From positions 248,236,656 to 248,300,655 of the forward strand of contig OY856188.1 of assembly GCA_963693315.1 (NCBI GenBank): a DNA stretch of 64,000 nt. Direction: 5' to 3'. The stretch is from Diogma glabrata (taxonomy: Eukaryota; Arthropoda; Insecta; Diptera; Cylindrotomidae). Positions 1 to 10,665 of the stretch are shown here, piece after piece (within the stretch, counting starts at the first letter, position 1; the number at the start of each line of letters is the position of its first letter). The notes under the pieces are model-generated. The model did not search any database, was not told where the DNA came from, and saw only the letters and a program-made list of their open reading frames with translations. A program made the translations under genes and the position numbers.

Positions 1-1
1 A

Positions 2-983
2 TCTGAAACCTATAGCGCCTATAAGAAAGCCAGAAATATTAGTAAATACAAAATAGAATTGGACAAAGAAGCGTTTATCCAGAAGAAAGCAAAGAAATTC
101 GCCGATCACACATCTGGCTCACGTAGTTTCTTTCAGGCAGTTAAATCAGTCCAGAGCAATTTTACTCGATCATCTATTCCAACCTTCGTTCTGAATGACA
201 TTCCCGTGAGCGACTCGAAAGCGAAGGCGGATCTTTTGGGTCGTATATTCGCAGAAAACTCAAACTTAGTTGAACCTCCCCCATTCTCCTACACTCATTC
301 CCCCAGTTGTAACGAAAATGAAACCAATTATTTTTAGTTAAAATATGGAAATCCTTTACGGAAAATGCTTCTTTCTATCAATATCAACAAATCTGCTGGC
401 TCCGACGGTATTCCACCCCTCATTATTAAAAATTTTGCTAGGCAAGAAGCTCCAATTTTAACAAAAAATTTCTATTTATCTTATAAAACCGGAATATTTC
501 CCGACTCTTGGAAGCTGGCCAGCGTTCAACCCATACCAAAGAAAGGCAGTATGCAAATTGCAATTCTATCGGTTATAGCTAAAATATTTGAAAAATATGT
601 TAACTACAATTTAATAGATTATTTAGAGGTGTCGGGAATTATTTATGCTAAACAGTATGGTTTTCGTAGAAGTCATGCAACAGGTGATCTGTTAGCCTAC
701 GTATCCCATCTCTGGAACAAATCGATAGAAAACCATGGTGAAACATTCAGTATTTCACTTGACATTTCTAAAGCATTTGATAAAGTGTGGCATAAAAATC
801 TCATAGCTAAATTAAAATCTTGTGGCATAGACCATCTTACTGTCTCATGGATTCATAGTTTTCTTACAGGTTGCCAACTTCATGTTAATTTAGATGGTAT
901 CACATCCAATACTTTCACAACCAATGCTGGGGTTCCCCAAGGATTTGCACTCTCACCAACCTTGTTTCTTCTATACATTAATG
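2..983 (+). pseudogene. Non-LTR retrotransposon reverse transcriptase fragment (5' part)
   Basis: This is a LINE-type RT, possibly Jockey/BS- or CR1-like, that enters from the left edge. The reading frame is continuous from base 2 except for an in-frame TAG at 335-337. Visible motifs are NKSAGSDGIPPLII (RT entry), SLDISKAFDKVW (motif A with the catalytic Asp) and NAGVPQGFALSPTLF (motif B). The frame is cut at 983 by a hAT insertion and resumes at 3380, where motif C (FADD) is found. Removing the insertion and one copy of the 8-bp duplication restores the frame at the motif YIND. The endonuclease would lie outside the window. It is a dead copy because of the stop and the insertion. Clade assignment is inference. 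Confidence 0.85.
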
Positions 984-1356
984 CAGCGTTTCTTAAACTC
1001 GGGGTCGCGACCCCAACTGGGGTCTTTAGATTTTTTCATGGGGTCGCGAGAAATTCCCAATTTAAAAAAATATATAAAATATATATATTAAAAAAATAAA
1101 TTTTCCCTATATATGAATGTCTTAAATTAACAAACTTTGCAAGGTTTTTGAATTAATTTTTCAAGGTTTTAGAATTGGATGACTTTTTAAATTTTGTAAT
1201 GTTTTAACTTATCTTTTGGTGACATTCCACAATCCACAATACAATTTTGTAGTCGGATCGTTCAATAATTCAATATTCATAACTCAATAATTCAATATTT
1301 CACAACACCGTTGGATAATTCAGCCTTTTAACATAAAACTTAAAGATATACAACAT

Positions 1357-1667
1357 ATGCACATAAAAGCTCAAGAAGAATTTGCTGAACTTTCCTGCCA
1401 TAGTACTTTGAAAGCACTATTTAAGAATCAAATACCAGGAAATTTTTTTGGTTGTCAATTAAAAGGGAGAAACAGTTCAAATTATTTTGACATTTTCCAC
1501 CACATATTTTTGCGAAAATGCATTTTCATCCTTATTGTATATATATTAAATCAAAATATCGCTCTCAATTGCGCAATATTAAAAATGTATTGAGACCAGC
1601 GCTTTCGGAAATCGAGTCACAATTAACGTTACTTTGCTCTAAAAAGCAAGCACACCCATCACATTAA
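1357..1667 (+). pseudogene. hAT (ZBED/SCAND3-like) transposase C-terminal remnant
   Basis: The first part encodes AQEEFAELSCHSTLKALFKN, matching the stretch upstream of the hAT dimerisation region. A later piece in another frame encodes LRPALSEIESQLTLLCSKK followed by QAHPSH and a stop, the typical end of ZBED5/SCAND3-like hAT transposases. At least one frameshift separates the two, and the central CESGFS-type dimerisation motif is not recognisable. The fragment is non-functional. It sits inside the hAT with 8-bp target duplication, in the same orientation, which supports that classification. Confidence 0.7.
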
Positions 1668-1754
1668 AAAATATTTTAATGTTTTATTTATTTTAATACT
1701 TAATAATATAACTAGAAAAGGTTATTAATCTTTATTTTTTATTAACTTTCATAT

Positions 1755-3215
1755 TGTTTTAACTAGAAAAATATGGAGGGGCTGAAATCTCACAGCTCTG
1801 AGATATCAAGACTTCGGTCTGGGTTAAGGATTTTGATATAGTTTTCGGCAAAAAACTTTTATGAGGACATGGTTTTTAGTTTTGGGCAGCGATGTATATC
1901 AAACATAACTCTTTGTCAAAGTTTAAGTATTTTTTTATCTCTGTTTAGAAATTTATTACAAAACTAACACGAAACATCAATACGATGCCAGAAAATTATA
2001 ACAGATCATAAATTAACATAATTTAGTGAAAAGATGATACACTCAGCAAACTACTCAAAAACCTATCTATTAAGCGTTTCGAGAAAATATTACAAAATCA
2101 CAAATTCATATTTCTTTCAAAATTCCAAAAACATTGTAAAAATGAAATAAAATCAAACTTTTTCAATATTCCAAAAATATTCTAAAAATTAGAATAAAAT
2201 CAAATATTTAAACTTTTTATAAATTCCAATAATATTCCAAAAATTCTTAAGAATTCAAACTTTTCCAAAATTCTAAAAATATTGCAAAAATCATTACAAA
2301 ATCAAAAATTAAAACTTTTTTCAAAACTCCAAAAACTTTAATAAAATCAAAAATTTAAAATTTTTCAAAATTCTAAAAATATTCCAAAAATTCTTATAAA
2401 ATCAAAAATTAAAACTTTTTCCGAAATTCTAAAAATATTGCAAAAATTATTACAAAATCAAATATACAAACATTTTTCAAAATTCCAAAAATATTTCAAA
2501 AACTATAACAAATTCAAAAATTTCCATGTCCAATTTCATTTTCAATTACATTTACATCATAAAAACAGCTACATTTTTTTTCCAAAAAATTGGCTAAAAA
2601 AATAAATGAAACGATTTTTTGACACACTTGACATACTTATAATGCCATAATTCTCAATAATAATAATAAAATTTCATGTCATACAAATTATTAATTTTAT
2701 TTTTTTCCGAAAAATTGGGTAAAATAGTCAATAAAAATCTTTCTTTTGACACACTTGACAACATTTTTTTGACAAACTTAGAATGCAATAATCTAGTTTT
2801 TGATCTCACATACCAATCCCTACCATCAAGGTTTCTCCAAATTCAATGTTCCTACTCGTAATCACTTAAAATGGACGTTTTTTAAGCCAAAAATGTGAAA
2901 ATTTGTTGTTTTTGACACACTTAATGATTTTTTCGACACACTTCCGGTACAGTTATCGAATACAGCGTCCTTTCGGACCTGTCCCTTGAGTATACATATT
3001 TTGAGAAAGAAAAATTTTTTGAAATCCCTCCAGCGGTTTTCCCTGCAGCGTAGGTAATGACGGACGGCCGGACGGATACATTTTATTTTTGCTTTTTTAG
3101 AATCAGTAGGTTCTAAAACGTCGTGAAATTCCAAAAAAAGTGGGGGTAAGAATTTCACTTTCGGCTCATGAATGTAATACTTAGGTCTTTCAGACCAAAG
3201 TAATGTTAAAAATTT
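1755..3215 (+). repeat. Dispersed repeat family R, copy 1 (unclassified)
   Basis: It runs from an AAAATATGGAGGGG end, with a small hairpin (CTCACAGCTCTGAG), through A/T-rich degenerate repeats of the form AAAATTCCAAAAATATT, to an end with the short hairpin GGTCTTTCAGACC. A second copy lies in opposite orientation at about 20625-24375. The shared core includes a segment with GTGTCAAAA and CCGTCCGGCCGTCCGTC-like motifs. There is no coding capacity. A subterminal hairpin at one end is reminiscent of Helitrons, but no TC...CTRR termini were found. Boundaries are approximate, from comparing the two copies. Confidence 0.7.
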
Positions 3216-3379
3216 TTATTTTTATATTAGCTGAAAATAAAATAGTTTTTGTTGTTTAATTAAACGTTTTTTTTTTTATAACGTTTATTTGTCAAAAAAA
3301 ATATAGGTGGGTCGCCAAAATATGGCATTTTAAATTTGGGGTCGCAATACAAAAAAGTTTAAGAACCGCTGCATTAATG

Positions 3380-3745
3380 ACTTACTTATTTCCACAGTGC
3401 ACCCAATCCACAGTTTTGCTGATGACAGCACATTGCATGCATCACATGCATCTTCCAAATTTCGATCTCATACTGCAGTTACCACTGATAGAGAGCTGCT
3501 AATTGATTCTATCAACAAAGATCTGGAGCGTATAATGGAATAGGGAGATCGTAGTCTTGTTTCATTTAATCCAACCAAAACCAAACTATGCCGTCTTTCA
3601 CGAATAGAGCGACATAAACATTTTCCTATTAAAATAAACCACGAGGAATTCCGTGAGGTTGTATCAGTTAGACTTCTTGGAGTGGATATTCAATGGACCA
3701 TTACTGAATCAGTTGTACAACCTTGTATGGGATATGTTTATTCCA
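3380..3745 (+). pseudogene. Non-LTR RT fragment (3' continuation after the hAT)
   Basis: This continues the RT frame of 2-983. It encodes HSFADDSTLHASHA, where FADD is RT motif C, then NPTKTKLCRLS and VRLLGVDI (thumb region). One in-frame TAG (3541-3543) breaks it, and similarity ends near 3745. Its agreement in frame with the left half across the hAT insertion shows that the hAT arrived after the LINE. Confidence 0.8.
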
Positions 3746-3759
3746 TTTGATGAACACAT

Positions 3760-4350
3760 GTTATTTCCAATATTCACTCAAAAAAATCTAACTTATTCAA
3801 ATCTAACTGATTCATTTTATGTCACTCTATTCGAGAACCACGTCATAGTTTGGTTTTGGTTGATTTAAATGCATTAGGATTATGATCGCCATTCCATTCT
3901 ACGATCCAGGTCTTCGTTGATAGAATCAATTAACAACTATCTATCAGTGGTGACTCCAATATGAGTTCAGAATTTTGGAGATGTAAATGATGCATATAAT
4001 GTGGTGTCATCAGCAAAACACCAGAGGAACACAATCATTGATTATGAATATATTGGGTAAAATACCATCCAAATTAACATGAAATTGAACTGTATTATGG
4101 TTTTCACAGAAACAAAAAGTGCCTTTGCTTCAACTACACCATTCTGTACTTGTAGAAAATGTTTTTTTTTTCAGTGTGGGCCTTTTGTGTACACCAGCGT
4201 TAATTAATTCAAAATCATAAGAAAAGGATCGACATCCACGACAACTGGTAAAAAAATAGTAGTCATAGTAGGTAGAGAACAAGATCACAAATGACTGTAT
4301 AACTGACCGATTCAAGGCCGTCCAATAAAATTCATAAAGTCGCACTAAAA
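3760..4350 (-). pseudogene. Inverted, heavily decayed RT fragment of the same LINE family
   Basis: On the minus strand, 4020-3850 closely resembles plus-strand 3405-3545 (shared TTTTGCTGATGAC, CACTGATAGA and ATTGATTCTATCAAC blocks). Further upstream on the minus strand, fragments of the DGxxSN and NAGV motifs recur. The two partial copies face each other tail to tail. Stops and frameshifts are frequent, so it is not expressed as a protein. It may come from an inverted duplication or from independent insertion of a related LINE. Confidence 0.65.
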
Positions 4351-6020
4351 CTATACCATAAAAATCAATGGAAAGTGCAATATTATTTCCAGGAACAGTC
4401 GAAGTTGTTTAGAATTGCGTGTTTGTTGTATTTTCAAGCACTTGCGCTAATTTTAAGTGCATAGAAACACATATTTTGTTACTCAAATGAGTTTAAACAA
4501 ATGTCACAAAAGCTATTGTTTTCTTCAAAAATTAAAATTATAAATAACAAACATAAGTGTTATGTAAGTGTAAACATAAAACAGTGACAATAAAGTTATT
4601 TTAAGAGTCACACAATCTGTTTTTGTAAATATATTTGTTCTCGAAAAACATCGTTTCGTTTTGCGGACAAACAAATTTTAATTGAACAGATTTTGTTAAA
4701 TAAATTTTCAATATTTTTTAATTTCTAAAACCGTATAACTTGTTTTGTATAAATATTTGAACTTTTTTGGTTTCTAGGTCATGTTTCTAATTTCTATACA
4801 TAGCACATGTTGATAAAAACTTGTTAATTAATGTTATACTAGCGGCAAAACTGGCCTTATCGATTAACTTTAAATCAAGCGTAGAAATATGGCTGAGTAG
4901 ACTTTATATATTTATAAGCTATAGTGGTAGAGTGAGCGAGACAATAACCATGTATATCCCTGTACAAAAACACGAACATGGAAAAAAGTTAAAAATAAGT
5001 ACACTTTAAAGTTACCCTATGCTCAACAAAAATATGTAGATATAGCTCGAGTATCGCGTTTTATTTATAATAATCGATAAGATGCTTCGTATAATCCAAA
5101 CTAATTATCGAAAACCCATCGACTAGTTATCGATAACGTTTGAGTATAAGTGTGCTCGTAAACGAAACTGTTTGTGCTCGTAATCGAAACTGTTTTGCTA
5201 ACGAAACTAATCATTTCAAATCAAGTTATCAACATCAGTTGACAACAATGTTATCATAAATGTCATTAGTTTTGGGTGTCTTTTTGAAATAAATATAACC
5301 ATCATTAAAGTAAAATTTTGAACCACATCAAAATCCAAACAGATTTCAGTGATCCTTTTCCTGCGCTAGAATATTGCTCATACGAGGGCAAAATACACGT
5401 TTATTCTCTTCCAGTTATTAATATCAACTTTATTTGTATATTTTCCATAATAATAGTATGTATTATTCTATTGTTTTCTAGCCTATAGACTAATCAACTT
5501 AACCTATTGTCTATAAAAAAAAAATTTTTCTATAAAAAAATTATCATTATTCAATTGGTATGATTCATTTGGTCAAATTGTTTTGATTGTATTAAAATTA
5601 TTTTCAAACTTTAATCACACGGCTTTGATACGTTTTGTTTAAAAATCAAATTTTAAGTTAAATTCTCTTATTTCTTTTAGTTGAATTTGGTTGATTATAT
5701 GGAATGGGTTTCTTTTATCATCAGAGTTTTTTAATCAAAAATTTGATTTCTCAAATATGTTTTATAAGAATTTATTGTTTTAAAGGAAGAAAACGTTTTT
5801 ATTATATATAATACATAATTTTTTGTCAGAGAATTAAGTGTAATCGACTCGTTTTTAATGAATTTTATTCTCCTGCAAATTTATAAACTATCTCATTAAA
5901 CACTAATTGCTTAAACTACTATTTTTTTATTTTTATAGCAAAAAATTGGATAAAATTTTTTCTGTTCCGGTGTTTACAACAAAAGCGCTACAAATCAAGG
6001 TTGGCATGATATATATCAAT
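4351..6020. other. AT-rich intergenic stretch without recognisable gene
   Basis: No coding region is supported. Near 5070-5140 there are several ATCGAT-type words, including TTATCGATAAC. Just after them a near-perfect tandem 22-mer, GTGCTCGTAAWCGAAACTGT plus TT, occurs twice (about 5152-5195). The rest is A/T-rich with homopolymer runs. Confidence 0.5.
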
Positions 6021-6021
6021 T

Positions 6022-6115
6022 AGTGATGTGTCGGCCGTGAACGACCGAAGTGAATTGAACGGGTCACTTCAATGAACGACGACCGATCGTTCAGGTAATA
6101 AAAGAAACGTCGTTC
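6022..6115. repeat. Possible hAT-type terminus with GAACGA/TCGTTC words
   Basis: The segment begins TAGTGATGTGTCGGCCGTGA and carries repeated ACGACCGA, TGAACGACGA and TCGTTCA words. It resembles ends of insect hAT MITEs that start near CAGTGATG with alternating GAACGA motifs. Only one end was found, with no partner or target duplication, so the assignment is tentative. Confidence 0.3.
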
Positions 6116-6617
6116 ATCGTTTACTAACCTTTTATGTACTTCCTCTTCAAATTTTCATTATGATCAAATTTTGATTCCGATCATTGTGATAAGTGTTTTT
6201 CTCCTCTCAAACATTTGTTCAATATTCAACATCTTCGCATAAAAAAGTGACCTAAAAAAATGTATCTAACTAATCGTGCAGATTTTCATAACAACATAAA
6301 AAAACCAATACACATTTAAAAATTATGAAAAATATACGCACTTCATCTAACAATGAAAAGGAAAAATCATTAACCTTTATATGAAAATAACACCACCAAT
6401 AACACAAAACTAATATCCACTCCACTAAAACAAAACCAAACTAACAATATCATATACATTTATTAAAATCATAAATACATGCAAGTTTCATTTTGCGACG
6501 ATTGACCAAAAAAAATACGTAACATACATACAAAACGATGAGTTCAAAGAAATATTAATTCAATGAATTATTTGTGATATTACATCACTCCGATGGAAAT
6601 AATCCCATCATGAATAA

Positions 6618-7094
6618 TAAGACTGAATCTAACAAAATATGGTGTGCAATTCATGAAAATTTTTTTGCTATCCACAAAATTGTCGATCGATCTAGTTTCG
6701 AACCGATAAGAACTTTTTATTACACTTTAAAAAAGTATATCATTCTCATCAGGGCTAGCCGACTAGATACACTACCAAAAAAATTTTTCGCTATATAAAC
6801 CTAAAATAGGTCACTACTCTAGCGAAGTATAAGAAACCAAAAAACTTTCATAAACATATGTTTATTAGATTCAGGTTTAGTCAATTTGTTTCTCTAGTTG
6901 ATCACTATTGTTGTTATACTCTAACCAAGTTAGAATTGGATAACATAATGTGTCGATAGACACAAGTGAAGATGGTCATCTTCTTCTTATCGATACAAGT
7001 TTTTATCGGTTCGAAACTAGATCGATCGACAATTTTGTGGATAGCAAAAAAATTTTCATAAATTGCACACCATATTTTGTTAGATTCAGTCTTA
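6618..7094. repeat. Foldback repeat F1, copy 1 (90-bp inverted arms)
   Basis: Left arm 6618-6707 and right arm 7005-7094 are inverted copies, each containing GACTGAATCTAACAAAATAT and TTGTCGATCGATCTAGTTTC, with very few differences over 90 bp. The loop is about 300 bp and has no ORF worth calling. A smaller related foldback is at 23752-23906, and both are preceded by similar sequence (ATTTGTGATATWACATCACY-CCGATGG). A short near-match, ACAAAACGATNAGTTCAAA, occurs on either side (about 6530 and 7203). Confidence 0.8.
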
Positions 7095-7231
7095 TCAAAG
7101 AAATATTCTTACAAAAAATTTATCATAAAGAACAAAACTTCGAACGAATCGAATTTACTAATAAACAAAACAACACGCCTACCCAAAGAAATGACCTACG
7201 TACAAAACGATTAGTTCAAAAAAAATATTGT

Positions 7232-7354
7232 AATGAAAAATTTATCATAAAGAAAAAAAATTGAAGGGCTCGAATTTACTTTTTATGTTTTGTTTATACA
7301 TAGTAAATTCGAGCCGTTTATTTAATTTGTTCTTTATGATAAATTTTTCATTTC
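7232..7354. repeat. Short hairpin repeat
   Basis: Arms 7232-7280 and about 7302-7354 are inverted copies of each other: AATGAAAAATTTATCATAAA on one side and its complement on the other, with GGCTCGAATTTACT at the inner ends. A third, partial arm is seen near 7112-7160. It lies directly next to the RT fragment starting at 7367 and may be part of a MITE. Confidence 0.7.
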
Positions 7355-7366
7355 GAAACAAAAAAC

Positions 7367-8508
7367 AGATCAACTACCGATCTATTAAACTACGTAGCAC
7401 ATTGTTGGAACAGCATTATTGATAAAGGTGGTAAAACATACGTTATCGCTTTAGACATCTCCAAGGCATTCGATCGAGTCTGGCATTCCAACTTAATCAA
7501 CAAGCTCGTTGCATATGGTTTTCGTCCCAATGTTGTGAAGCTGATTCAAAATTTTCTGTCCAACCTATACATTTTGGTCTTCTTAGACGGATTTTCTTCT
7601 GAGTCTAAACTAAATAACGCTGGTGTACCTGTAGGCTCAGTATTGTCCCCAACCCTATTTTTGATTTATATCAACGTATTGTTGAAAATCACCAGCAACC
7701 CAATAAATAGTTTTGCAGATGATAGTATACTCTGCACAAATCGTTCGAGCCCCTTCTTTCAAAAGGTAAAATGCACGAACGAATTAATCCCACCCGGAGA
7801 GACGCTGCCATAAATTTGAATAAAAACATAAAAAAAATCGCCAATTGGGGTGGCCAAAAGCTGGTCAATTTCAAACCTACCAATACACAGTTGTTGATTG
7901 TTTCCAGATCAAAGACCGAGTTCCCCAAAGATATTTTATTCAGTATGTGTGAATAGGTGAATGTTAAAACATTCGTTTATTGGGTGTCACAGTTTCAAAT
8001 GACCTACTCTGGAACGATCATGTAGTGGCGATGGCAAAAAGCGCGTCTAAAAAACTTGGTCTCCTAAGCAGATGCAAAAAATTTTTCACTCCATACCAAT
8101 TGCTCCATGTTTATAAGTCCTATATTCGTCCCTGTATGGAGTACTGTTGTCAAGTTTGGAGTGCTGCTTCTGTTTCCATCTTGGCCCTCTTGGATTCTGT
8201 TCAAAAGCGGGCTATACGAATTGTGGGCGATTGAGATTCGACATTAAAGCTTGATTCCCTACAACATCGTCGCACTGTTGCTGACCTCGTTGTATTTTAC
8301 AAATATCGTCATCAACAGTGCTTAAATGAAATCAGCAGCATCACGCCTCAAACTTATTCTTACAACCGTTTCATTCGACAATCGGCTACCGCAACCAGTC
8401 AAACGGATGAGATCTGGCACTGTCATACTGGAAGATCGCAGAAAGACTTTTTTCCGAATATCATACAAATGGAATAGTTTGCCGTAATCCATAGTCTCAG
8501 ATGGCTTC
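7367..8508 (+). pseudogene. Non-LTR retrotransposon RT, C-terminal half
   Basis: Motifs in order are STTDLLNYVAHCWN, IALDISKAFDRVWHSNLI (motif A), NNAGVPVGSVLSPTLFLIYI (motif B), INSFADDSILC (motif C), VNFKPTNTQLLI, then LGVTVSNDLLWNDHV-like sequence, YKSYIRPCMEYCCQVWS and VQKRAIRIVGD. Several frameshifts and stops occur between 7750 and 8240. The domain order and the LGVTVSNDL/YIRPxxEY signature fit Jockey/BS-like LINEs. It is 5'-truncated next to a hairpin repeat, as expected for incomplete reverse transcription, and is not functional. It is the same general family as the 2-983 fragment but less similar at base level. Confidence 0.85.
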
Positions 8509-9077
8509 AATCCGCAGATATTTAAAAAAAGCGTTCATGAACACCTTAGAACGCAAGTTGTTGTGGGACCTAGGTCTGGACCTAGGTCTTAAAAGGTATT
8601 TATGTGTTGTTGTGACACATATTCTAGACCCTATAACACAACACTTTTTATTTAACAAAAAAAAAATTACAACATTTTTTTGATACACAAATGCTGCAAA
8701 GAATGATTGAACATAAAGAACGAAAAATAAAATGCCATTTTTAAGAAAATGTAAATGCTATTGAAAAAAAAGAAATGTATTTCATTCAACTTTTACAAAT
8801 TATGAATTGAGAAATGAAAATGAAAAAAAAGTTGATTATGAAGATGATTCAATATATTAATGATTATGAAAAAAAAACATTCGTTTGTACATATACATAT
8901 ATGTATTTAAATTGTTTTTTTATTATTATTGTTAATTTTTGTTTGGTGGATGGATGCTGTATACTACCTTAGCTAAAGCTTTAGTTAAAAATTTACTACA
9001 TATCAGGACTTAAACATTATATTCCTTATTTTATAGTGCAATTTTGTTTTTAAAAATGTTTTTTCTTTAAATCGATG
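8509..9077. other. A/T-rich region between LINE remnant and provirus
   Basis: It contains CCTAGGTCTGGACCTAGG-type short repeats near 8570-8590 and long A or T runs. No gene is visible. The last four bases (GATG, 9074-9077) are repeated just after the provirus at 18960-18963 and form its target duplication. Confidence 0.5.
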
Positions 9078-9882
9078 TGTTGTGCCACCGAGGAATGAAT
9101 GTCCCAATTATAAATAAAAACACACAATAAAAACGAAATAAACTTTAGTTACTATATCTTTATTTTCACTTTATTAACCACACTAATTGTCCAGATAGTA
9201 AATCTATTTTATTGTTTAATTTTTATTGTTTTATATAACATATGTTTATTTATAGCAGGTATTTTTGTTTTATAACTAAACTGAACTTCTGTACGCTTTA
9301 ACCGAACTTTAAATCAACTGAAACTGACTGAACTTCTAGCACGGATTTATTTAATTAACAGAAAAACTTTAACAACTAAAAACTGACTGAAAATTTAGCA
9401 CGGACTTATTTAATTTACAAGAGGTTTATCAACTAGAACTTAAACAACTAGAATTAACTTAACCGATTCTTCGATCTATTTTTTACAGACTAACTTAACT
9501 TTTCTTTTTACAAATTATTATATATATATTATTTTATTTAATAATTGACACAGTTTTTGTGTTTAAATCAAAATAATTGCCAAATTAAAATTATCACCAA
9601 ATTGCAAATTCATGTACTTTAAATTTATAAACAAAATTGTTGTATATAATATATTTTCCTTTTTTTGTTTATTATAAATTGACATTATTTTATTTTTACA
9701 AATGATTACCAATTGCTGTAATATTTAAATTAAATTAATTCAGGTTAAAAACTAATGCGGTTACTATGTTTAAAATTTCAGTTTTTTTTTTATTAAAAAT
9801 TTGGAAATAGTAATTTTATAATACGAATTCGTTTGTTGAAATTTGTTGCATATGATAAGTTAATTAGTGCACCGGCACAACA
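9078..9882 (-). repeat. 3' LTR of the provirus (805 bp)
   Basis: It begins and ends with TGTTGTGCC / GGCACAACA. Compared with the other LTR it has about 350 bp of extra sequence (roughly 9165-9516), rich in ACTGAACTTCTAGCACGG-like repeats. The shared parts appear nearly identical. AATAAA words on the element's strand lie near 9150-9165 and could serve as polyadenylation signals. This longer form is probably the ancestral one. Confidence 0.9.
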
Positions 9883-9893
9883 CTTCCCCATCT
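9883..9893 (-). promoter_or_regulatory. Polypurine tract of the provirus
   Basis: Read on the element's strand, the bases next to the 3' LTR are AGATGGGGAAG, an unbroken purine run directly abutting the LTR tip. This is where plus-strand DNA synthesis would be primed. Confidence 0.75.
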
Positions 9894-10665
9894 GCGATGA
9901 AAATGGCGGATACAGAAAGAAAACCTAATTTTCTGGTTGTTAAATTTAGATTTGGTTCGATAAAAAAAAAAACTGCATTTTCAAAATTAAATCTTAGAAT
10001 ATTATCTTATATTATAATATAAGGTTATATAAGGTTATATTATAATATTAAATACAAATTAAAAGTACATTTATAAATATGTCAGATTGCTTTTTCTTAG
10101 TCTAATTAATTGTTCGATTACTGACCTATTATAATAAGACGTAAAAAATTATTATTGTATTTTTAAAAGGAATTCCCATAACAATTAATTTATGCTTAGT
10201 ATAACAGTATATAATTTTTCTTTCAGTTAATAATTATGAATTATTATTAGTCAGCGAAAATTAGTATGTTAAAATTTTTTTTGTATTTATTTAATGAAAA
10301 ATGAACTTGGCATTGAAAAAAAATAGAAATTAAATATATATTATATATGTATGTACAAAAGAAGTTTTACGGTTTATTATTAAATTTATTAATTTTATAA
10401 AAATGTTTTTTATTTATGAACAACTTATTTAACTTATTTTAATTACGATTAGCCTACCTATGTTGATATAGAAATAGAAAGAAAAAAACAAGAACAAACT
10501 TTGACCTTAAACTAATTACGTAAATTAATCTTAGTACCGAAAAATTAACTTATGTGCTTCTTTGTTTATTAAATTTTATTGGAAGTTGATTTGTAGTATT
10601 AAATTAATCTAAAAGGCGGCTCGTTTATTTTGTTAGGTGTTGGGTTTAAAACGGTTGTTTCGGAT
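9894..10665 (-). other. Provirus 3' untranslated region
   Basis: A/T-rich non-coding sequence between the env stop and the polypurine tract. Around 10005-10050 it has a TTATATTATAATATAAGG palindrome and a repeated AAGGTTATAT word. No ORF is supported. Confidence 0.6.

Larger units (their letters stand above)
984..3371 (+). mobile_element. hAT DNA transposon, degraded, with perfect 8-bp TSD
   Basis: The left end CAGCGTTTCTTAAAC and the right end, read in reverse complement as CAGCGGTTCTTAAAC, form terminal inverted repeats, followed on both sides by a GGGGTCGC block. Both ends are flanked by CATTAATG (976-983 and 3372-3379), a perfect 8-bp target duplication diagnostic of hAT. The TIR resembles the CAGNGGTTCTYAAACT ends of Charlie/ZBED-type hATs. 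It inserted into a LINE RT. A transposase C-terminus remnant lies at 1357-1667, and a further repeat (family R) fills roughly 1755-3215, so the element is itself nested and non-autonomous. Confidence 0.9.

Noticed and set aside
2862..3158. 98-codon minus-strand ORF
   Set aside because: It lies in repeat family R and is not conserved in the second copy.
1755..3215. Helitron
   Set aside because: A subterminal hairpin exists, but neither TC nor CTRR termini nor a Rep/helicase gene was found.
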